From Mycoemilia scoparia (lineage: Eukaryota; Kickxellomycota; Kickxellomycetes; Kickxellales; Kickxellaceae): a stretch of DNA of 64,000 nucleotides. The DNA lies in assembly GCA_027575805.1 (NCBI GenBank), contig JANBPU010000057.1, forward strand, positions 1 to 64,000, written 5' to 3'. Position numbers and translations under genes: made by a program. Each line of letters opens with the position of its first letter. The first letter of the stretch is position 1. Shown here in pieces: positions 57,313 through 64,000 of this stretch. Under the pieces are notes generated by a model that did not search any database, was not told the DNA's origin, and saw nothing but the letters and a program-made list of their open reading frames with translations.

Positions 57313-57610
57313 ATCATATACCAAAGACTAAACAATTGTAAGCGTATCTAAATATATATATGTATGCTAGCAAAATGACATAGATGAGCAATAGCCATAA
57401 GCGAGGAATCAAAGCCTAGACAGCCCGGTTGTGAGTTAAATACTTGAAATGCTAGTTTGACACCAACAATACACGACACAATTCGATTTGATTAGATCTG
57501 ATAAATTCCGATTTTGGAATTTATGTGCAGCATCATCAAAAAAATTTCAGCACTTCGTTTTCATTTCCAGAGTTACTTGTGAGCAACAAAGTGGCCGATC
57601 CTAAATAACT
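57313..57610. promoter_or_regulatory. Divergent promoter BRCA2 / Ofd1-Tpa1
   Basis: 298 bases separate the two start codons, so both promoters share this stretch. It contains a perfect inverted repeat, TAAATTCC-GATTTT-GGAATTTA, at 57502-57523, about 90 bases upstream of the dioxygenase start codon. The bound factor is unknown. Confidence 0.5.
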
Positions 57611-59359
57611 ATGTCAACCGAGCAACACCAGGAGCTGTCCAGCGTACACTCATGCTTTGGCAAAGGCTTATTTACGCCCGAAGCCCAGGAAGAGAATATC
57701 AGGTGCTACGCAAATTCGCAGCCCTTCCGCCATTGCTGCCTTCGCCCTATTTTTAACGAGGGACTTCTTGGCAAGGTGAGAAAGGAGCTTCTTGACTATT
57801 TGCACTTTACGCTCAAGGAAACGGATATCTACAAATTCCATCAGTCAGGGGACCTGGCCAATCTGGACGGTCTCCCTGACCACGAGAAGGCGAAACTACA
57901 GAGTGTTCAGAAGATGCGGGATGCAATTTATTCACAAGAGTTCCGAGATTATATAGACAAGATAACCGGATGTGGTCCATTGTCGGGATCACGCACAGAC
58001 ATGAGCGCCAATATATATAAAGATGGCGATCACTTGCTCCTTCACGACGACGCCATTGGCGACAGAAGAGTGTCCTATATTCTCTACATGCCCGATCCTG
58101 ACGATGAAGAGGACCATGGCGATTGGAACCCAGAGAATGGCGGCGCTTTGGAGTTATACCCGCGCGAAAACAAAGGTAGCTGGGCCCCCGCAGTGTCGCC
58201 AACAAAGAAGGTTCCTCCGATGTGGAACCAGATGGCCATGTTTATAGTATCTCCGGGAGAAACACACCACGCTGTAGAAGAAATTGCGTCAGAAAAGAAG
58301 AACAAATGGAGGCTCAGCATCCAGGGCTGGTTCCACTACCCACAGCCAGGCGAGCCTGGATATCGTGTCGACCAGATGACTGATGTCGGCGAGGCAACGC
58401 TGAAACAAATAGAGGCAAAAGAAAGCAGAAAGTCTGGAGAAAAGGGCGATGAATTTGTCTCGTACGAAAAGCCCGTTGAATCAGTATCCACGCCGTACAC
58501 TCAGCAGGATAAGGAATATCTGGCAAAATACATGAACCCACACTACTTGGACAAAAATAACCTGGCAACCATATCCGATGCCTTTGCCGAAGAGTCATCC
58601 GTCCAGCTAGGACGCTTTTTGAACAATAATCTAATAGAAAAGCTATTGGCTCTGATTGGCGACATTGACAAAGAGGATGGGATGTGCAGATCGCGTGTCC
58701 CATCTCATGGCACTGGCGAGGTTGGTCGCTGGCGAGCAGTTCGGTCACCTGTACTTCGACGCTTTCTCAAGCTCGATGGAGAACTAGTTTCAAACACAGC
58801 ACAGTCGCATAACCAGCAATTGCCATCGGAGGTCACGAACAGGCCCCAGCCATATTACGACAACCTAGAACTGCTTTCCAATATTTTAGCAGACGTCCGT
58901 GACAATCTGTTTGGGTCAGAAGCCTACGCACGCTGGTTGGCACACGTTAGCACATTAACACTGAAGTCACGCAGGGGCATTGCTCGCCGCTTCAGGTCGG
59001 GGTTGGATTACACTCTGGCATCTCCTGAAGGAACATCTGGCGTCCTCGACTCGGTCCTATGTCTGGCTCCCAGGATTGGTGCAGACGCCGAGGAAAAATG
59101 GGCTAGCGGCGATGTCGGTGGCTACGAGTGCTATATTTCTACAGAGGACGACGAAGACGATGATGCCTCTGTGTATCGCCATGCCAGCGAGGACACCACC
59201 CTACTGACCGTACCGGCTGGATGGAATACCCTAAACCTTGTCCTTCGCGACGAAGGGATTCTTAGGTTTGTGAAATACGTTAGCGCCTTTGCGCCCGCCT
59301 CGCGCTGGGATGTGGCATTCGAATACGACATAGATAGCGCTGGCGAAGACGAAGAATAG
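57611..59359 (+). CDS. Prolyl 3,4-dihydroxylase of the Ofd1/Tpa1/OGFOD1 family
   Basis: 582 residues, intronless. Family members use 2-oxoglutarate, Fe(II) and oxygen to hydroxylate a proline of ribosomal protein uS12 (Rps23), and in fission yeast also act in oxygen sensing through Sre1N. The N-terminal double-stranded beta-helix has the metal triad H145-x-D147 (HLLLHDDAIGDRRVSY) and H220 (SPGETHHAVEE), with R234 (KWRLSIQGWFHYP) to bind 2-oxoglutarate. The C-terminal half (from about 300) is the related but non-catalytic beta-helix domain of the family, ending with an acidic tail (STEDDEDDDAS and DSAGEDEE). Length and architecture match yeast Tpa1. The first ATG is taken. Confidence 0.93.
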   Translation: MSTEQHQELSSVHSCFGKGLFTPEAQEENIRCYANSQPFRHCCLRPIFNEGLLGKVRKELLDYLHFTLKETDIYKFHQSGDLANLDGLPDHEKAKLQSVQKMRDAIYSQEFRDYIDKITGCGPLSGSRTDMSANIYKDGDHLLLHDDAIGDRRVSYILYMPDPDDEEDHGDWNPENGGALELYPRENKGSWAPAVSPTKKVPPMWNQMAMFIVSPGETHHAVEEIASEKKNKWRLSIQGWFHYPQPGEPGYRVDQMTDVGEATLKQIEAKESRKSGEKGDEFVSYEKPVESVSTPYTQQDKEYLAKYMNPHYLDKNNLATISDAFAEESSVQLGRFLNNNLIEKLLALIGDIDKEDGMCRSRVPSHGTGEVGRWRAVRSPVLRRFLKLDGELVSNTAQSHNQQLPSEVTNRPQPYYDNLELLSNILADVRDNLFGSEAYARWLAHVSTLTLKSRRGIARRFRSGLDYTLASPEGTSGVLDSVLCLAPRIGADAEEKWASGDVGGYECYISTEDDEDDDASVYRHASEDTTLLTVPAGWNTLNLVLRDEGILRFVKYVSAFAPASRWDVAFEYDIDSAGEDEE

Positions 59360-59608
59360 TATGCTTCCCCAAAGGAGATCTGATGACATTCTGCCCTATA
59401 GCTTTTAGACTTCGACCCGTCATGCTTAGAATAATATTTTTGTAAACTCATGGACACCAGCACCCTTGATTTTGTCTAAATGATGAGATTCTACATGTGA
59501 TCATACGCAGATTGGAAGCGTATTTGAGTAGAGCAAGTCTTGGCTAAAACAGCTGCCATCACGCCACAATTGGCTGTGATATTCTACTGGGCCCATCTCT
59601 GTCCAATA

Positions 59609-59690
59609 TGGAAATAATTTTTGAGGGGTTAGTCACACATTTGGCTGTGATTGCGCCTATAATCATTCACCCTTCAAAAATTATTACCCA
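59609..59690 (+). mobile_element. MITE copy E (TA-flanked, internally shortened)
   Basis: TA at 59607-59608 and 59691-59692. The right terminus is perfect family sequence (inverse of TGGGTAATAATTTTTGAAGG); the left is GGAAATAATTTTTGAGGGG. The core reads GGCTGTGATTGCGCCTATAATC. Confidence 0.75.
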
Positions 59691-61077
59691 TATTGCCACT
59701 CAATGCATACTGAAATTTCTGGGCATAGGATTGGCAACAGGGATATTGCAGGAATTCTGTGTCTTTATTGATATTGCCCGTCTTTATCTGGGTAGAATCT
59801 AGACCAGTCTTGGCCTCAGCTTATGCCAAGCACCGAAAATGGCATTTCATAAGCACCCCATTATATAATAAATAGCCCCCAAATATTATTCAATTTGCTG
59901 TAAATGTTCCAGTATGATCACAGACACCCAAAAGCATCAAAATGAGGATAACGATGATCATATAGTCCTGGATCGATGGTCGGCTGTGACTGCTTGCCAA
60001 GGGCTGATTTGTTTAGAACAATCGCGAGAAATGCCGGACAAGCATTCTTGGTACTTGCAAGGAGCCTCATATCTCCAGCATGAGATTCCTCTGGAAAACA
60101 GGTCATTCCGTCTGAACACAGATACCCTTTGCATTGGCGTATGGCCGTGCCAAGCAGAATAAAAGCCCGGGGCATGGTGTGCAGACAAAGGCCGTAGAAG
60201 CAGGGCGATTTGAAGGCAACCAGCCTGGCAGCCAAGCACCATGCATCGGCGCATATGCGAGATATGACCAGCTTAAGCCTTGCGGCACAGAGGGACAGAT
60301 AGGAAAGCGTGGACTGGGATTAGCCTTGGCAGATGCGAATGTACGTGCTACTTGCCTGTGTACGTCTACTAACATTTCTTCAAGTAGACGGGGGCGGGGC
60401 AAGCCAGTGTGGCACACGATGCCGCAATGGACTAACCACAGTTACTATCAGCTTAATTCAAAACCAATCTGGGCAATTCAGGGGTATCTCTGGGCGGCAA
60501 CTCAGAGCGATAATTATAGAACACAAAGCGATGGAGTGGTGGCGCTGATGTGTGGAGTGGGGTAAAGAAAACGGAGCCGTCGAAAAGCCCGTCTTGCTTG
60601 GAATTCTTTGCCAGCGCCAGCCAGATTCCCAAGGCACCAATAGGCAGATGTGGAGGCGGGCAAAGCCAGGGCAGCTGAAATAAACTCCTGATAGACTTTG
60701 CAGAACCGAGAGTCTGAGCCAGGGTCAGCGCATCATCTGCCCGGACTTGCATCAAGGAAGGCACTGGCAAAATCTAAGTGGGCCACATCATGGGGCAGAG
60801 ACAAAAATAGAGGTGCACCGTGTTGAGGAGGGTGGAAGAGCGTATTGCTGAAAAGAAAGCCATGGAAGAAAGCAAAGCGCCAAAGTCAGGTGATGAGGGA
60901 TGGGGCAGTGTTTGTCTCCAAGCCTGTGTGTACTAAAATGGACTTCCTACACTTCCCACCAGATGCAGCAGTATCCATGCTACTGTTCTGCAGCTGCCCA
61001 CTGCTGTGCCAGCTGGTCCTTCTTTGCTCATCTATGACACATTATCTGTGACACAGAATGCCAAGCCCACGAAAAAA

Positions 61078-61085
61078 TATAAATA
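61078..61085 (+). promoter_or_regulatory. TATA-like element
   Basis: TATAAATA 155 bases upstream of the ATG at 61240, followed by C/T-rich DNA. Plausible core promoter of the small downstream gene. Confidence 0.4.
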
Positions 61086-61239
61086 CCATTAGCCACGCCG
61101 CTCGCTCCTTGTCTCTTCCAATACTTTCTTCTGATCTTGCCTTTTCCAACAACTTTGAGGATATGACTAGCCATTGGATTCGCGCTTCCCACCAGCAAAT
61201 GCTAATTTATAAACAGCTCTACAAACTAAAACCGAAACT

Positions 61240-61524
61240 ATGAGTCATTCAGAAAGTTATCTCTACACGCCGCCAACCACACCGGCCCCCTGGCCCCAGT
61301 GGTCGCTGCCCTCGAACCCTACCACCGACCAGGCTGATGGAGCAAAGCAGCAGCCCCCTTACTCGCCCCCAGACGATACCGACAGCCTCTTCCCGCCTTT
61401 GGAAGACCTTGATACAGACTATGCTCCTCCTCCACCGTCGTCAGGCATGCTGCAGTGCCATTGCGGCTATAGCACCGACTACCCAGAGGCATTCGATAAG
61501 CACTCTTGCTTCAGCTACGAGTAA
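61240..61524 (+). CDS. Small Pro-rich protein with a C-terminal Cys/His motif
   Basis: 94 residues from an ATG preceded by AAACT. The first 65 residues are Pro/Ser/Asp-rich and disordered (TPPTTPAPWPQWS, acidic DDTDSLFPPLEDLDTD, then PPPPSS). The last 25 hold LQCHCGYSTDYPEAFDKHSCF, whose two Cys, one His and a third Cys could form a single zinc-binding knuckle. The acidic/aromatic middle could be an activation-type segment. Family unknown. Support comes from codon regularity, the TATA-like element and a good start context. Confidence 0.5.
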   Translation: MSHSESYLYTPPTTPAPWPQWSLPSNPTTDQADGAKQQPPYSPPDDTDSLFPPLEDLDTDYAPPPPSSGMLQCHCGYSTDYPEAFDKHSCFSYE

Positions 61525-62612
61525 GCGGCCATTAGGCCCCAAATCCCAATAGAGACTGCCTATTAGTCAGCATCGTTCCGCTTACACCATCGCTTTTGCC
61601 ACACAATTCTCCTATCTGGAAAGCTTATGGCCACCGAACACCACTGATGGCATATCACATGCCCAATGCCCAAGAATGCGTCGAGATTCAAAGACACCAA
61701 TTCGCATGCATCAACACAATAACTGACCCGGCGTATTTATCCAAGAGGAGAATTGAATGTGACGTATTGCTTTATAGGATCCAAGATTTAGTATCGCCCC
61801 TTGAGGCTGTGGTCTTGGGGCTTGCACTTCAGCCATGTCATCGGGACTTTTGCGTCTCATACTTTTATCTTCCCCGAGCACAAGCTACTATTTACATGAG
61901 CCGCAACCAAAGTGGCATTATTTATTTATTTATATTTCCATATTTCGTTATTATGTATCTACTGTATTACCTTTCCTTTCAGCTTCAATAAAAATCATGT
62001 ACTATTAAATATTTGCTCTAACTCTTTTTAAAGTTTTGTGATCTCCACCCACCCCTAGTCCTTGATAAAGCCTATTTTTCGCTGCCAGTTCTTTTTTTGG
62101 AAGCATGCCAACTTTAGCTTCAATTATTGTTAATCAATAGTCAAATCCAGAAATTGAATAATTCCTAGCAGGCCTCCTGTAGGCGATGTATACTTGAAGT
62201 AACTTCAATCCTTTTTTATTATGAAGGGAAACTCCATCACACACACACACACAATAACCATTGAAGTTTTTAAAAGATAAAAAGCAATAATCTAATTTAA
62301 ATATAATCATGGTTTGATTTTCAAACCCAAGATGTAAACAAACGGAGCGACCAATACTTTTTGGAGTAAACAAAAAAGGCAAATGGATGGTGTGTAAAGT
62401 TAAGAGACATATAAGCTCTTCTCCTCCTCCTTTTTTATTAACCATCCCGCCTTCACCAAAGCCGATATATTTTGCATTAGCCTTGTTATTTTCCAAGAAC
62501 CTACTCTACTTTTCTTTCCATCTTTATATATAAAGTCCACGCGCAGATATTAATACTTGGCCAGTAGCCTTGTACGATTGATTGAGAAAATAATAATAAC
62601 AATACTGATAGC
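61525..62612. other. 1.1 kb gap upstream of MCM4
   Basis: Contains a CA simple repeat (62238-62252). An open frame at 61596-61991 lacks an ATG at its start. No gene supported. Confidence 0.5.
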
Positions 62613-64000
62613 ATGGCCAACAATAACAGGGACACAAATGGTAAATATTCAAGTTATTATACTGGAGTGCCTAGCATAATAAAGAACGCTTCTCAGCATC
62701 AGGTGCATGGACTAACAGCAGCTTTATTATAATATAGATCCCAGGTCTTCTTCGTCCCAGCACCTGGGATTCAGCGATTTGCCAAGCACTCCATTTCCGG
62801 CAATGACCCCTGGAGCCACTGGACTTAGCTCCCAGCTAAGCGGGCTTCCCTCCACTCCAGGCATCAATCTGGGCAATGGCGGGGCTCTTGGCAATAGCAG
62901 CAGTAGCAGCCTAGGCATACCATTTGGATCCTCCCAGATGTCAGTGCTAAACAGCCAAGGAGGTCACAGCTCTGCTGGCGGTGGGATTACCAGCCAAAAA
63001 TTCTTGAAAAGACGTGCGGATCTCGGGTTCAATGCCTTGCCACCCAGCAGCACTGGAGGAAGCGATATGGGGCGTGGGGCAGGCGCTCGTGCCTCGATAG
63101 CAATCAAGACCGGCGCCAGCAGCAGCTCAATGATGCCAGTTCCCAGTGGCGGGGCTGGCCTTTCATCCGAGCTAGGCGGCGGAGTTCAAGATGAAGAGAT
63201 TAGGGTAATCTGGGGAACAGTTGTCAACATCCAAGATGTGATGACCAAGTTCCGCGACTTTTTGAGTGAGTTTACACCCCGCCATTGGCAAAAATATGAG
63301 CAAGAGCACCGGCGCACTGATGAAGGATATGATGGCCGAGACATCGCCTCTGTAGATAAAGATGTCCAGAATTCGGGTGAAGGCGAAAATGAATCAAGCA
63401 GGTTAATGGATTCACCACTATATCCACGTTTGTTGGAGCAGATGCACCGTGGAGAAATTAGATACCTAAACCTCGATGCCCAGCATTTGCTAGCTTACCC
63501 AGAATCTTTCCGCCTGTACCGCCAGTTGGTCAGCTACCCAGAAGAAGTCATTCCAATTATGGACCATGTATTGACCGAGACTTATATTTCGATGTTCCCC
63601 GATGAAGAGTACGACAGCGAGACCTTTGGGCTGCGTATACGCCCATTCAACCTGATCAATACCGTCAATATGCGTGAGCTGAACCCTGGAGACATTGACA
63701 AACTTATTTCTATCAAGGGCCTGATGATCCGCGCTTCGAGCGTTATCCCTGATATGCAGACCGCCTTCTTTAAGTGTACGAGCTGCGACTGGTCTACCTC
63801 CGCTGGCATTGAACGAGGCATAATTACTGAGCCAACCCAGTGCGGAAACCCAGAGTGCTACATGCGTGATGGCATGGAGCTGGTCCACAACCGGTCGGTG
63901 TTTTCTGACAAGCAGATCTGTAAACTACAAGAAACTCCAGACGTTATCCCAGAAGGCCAAACCCCACACACCGTCTCGCTTATCATGCATGACGAGCTTG
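62613..64000 (+). CDS. MCM4: MCM4 subunit of the replicative helicase (3' partial)
   Basis: Exon 1 is 62613-62640 (28 bases, MANNNRDTN), the intron 62641-62737 has a GTAAAT donor, a CTAAC branch point and ATATAG acceptor, and exon 2 runs from 62738 off the window. About 430 residues are visible. MCM4 is one of six subunits of the Mcm2-7 ring that unwinds DNA at forks. The N-terminal 165 residues are Ser/Gly-rich and disordered, the usual DDK/CDK target region of Mcm4. Then comes the MCM N-terminal domain (IRVIWGTVVNIQDVMTKF; IRYLNLDAQHLL; RELNPGDIDKLISIKGLMIR) and the zinc finger (FFKCTSC ... CGNPEC). The AAA+ domain lies beyond base 64000. Confidence 0.95.

Larger units (their letters stand above)
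59360..61239. other. 1.9 kb gap between the dioxygenase and the small Cys/His protein
   Basis: MITE copy E at 59609-59690. An ATG frame of 82 codons (59914-60162) has no supporting features. A TATA-like element lies at 61078-61085. Nothing else recognised. Confidence 0.5.

Noticed and set aside
59914..60162. ATG frame of 82 codons
   Set aside because: Length is within chance, composition is unremarkable, and there is no promoter or homology signal.
61596..61991. Open frame of 131 codons upstream of MCM4
   Set aside because: No ATG at its start and a hydrophobic, AT-driven C-terminus; no family features.

Overview
The window is nuclear DNA of a fungus. It carries fungal or eukaryotic core genes (EMC1, MCM4, KIN17, a PRELI/Ups protein, a CSC1 channel, a class I sirtuin, a NOX-type NADPH oxidase, a tyrosinase) with short GT-AG introns, and a full-length BRCA2 with BRC repeats. 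BRCA2 is absent from most Dikarya yeasts but kept by several early-diverging fungi. Together with Ty3 chromoviruses and the gene style this suggests a zygomycete-grade fungus, possibly Kickxellomycotina; the exact taxon is inference.

Layout. 1-9.3 kb is a transposon-rich block. It holds the 3' end of one Ty3/gypsy chromovirus, an orphan ORF, a 22-23 bp minisatellite, a 5.6 kb reverse-strand Ty3 chromovirus with 105 bp LTRs broken only by TGA codons, and a Tc1/mariner relic that was itself split by a 475 bp insertion carrying a tRNA-like sequence. From 9.3 kb on the window is gene-dense: tyrosinase (-), an RRM/RS protein (-) head-to-head with EMC1 (+), a UPF0598 protein (-) head-to-head with a secreted Ser/Thr-rich protein (+), a 1878-residue disordered protein (+) tail-to-tail with a CSC1/OSCA channel (-), Ups2-like (+), KIN17 (-) head-to-head with a nine-exon sirtuin (+), NADPH oxidase (+) tail-to-tail with a membrane PC-esterase-like protein (-), a four-exon orphan protein (-), BRCA2 (-, seven exons) head-to-head with the prolyl dihydroxylase Ofd1/Tpa1 (+), a small Cys/His protein (+), and the 5' part of MCM4 (+), which runs off the end.

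Five copies of one small MITE, each flanked by TA, lie in intergenic gaps at 9.1, 18.2, 40.7, 46.5 and 59.6 kb. A second dispersed repeat occurs at 11.0 and 19.6 kb. Genome-maintenance functions (BRCA2, MCM4, KIN17, sirtuin) are frequent here but not organised as a cluster; neighbours mostly share only intergenic promoters or 3' ends. Gene models with introns were assembled by hand from splice sites and reading-frame continuity; every joined coding length is a whole number of codons.
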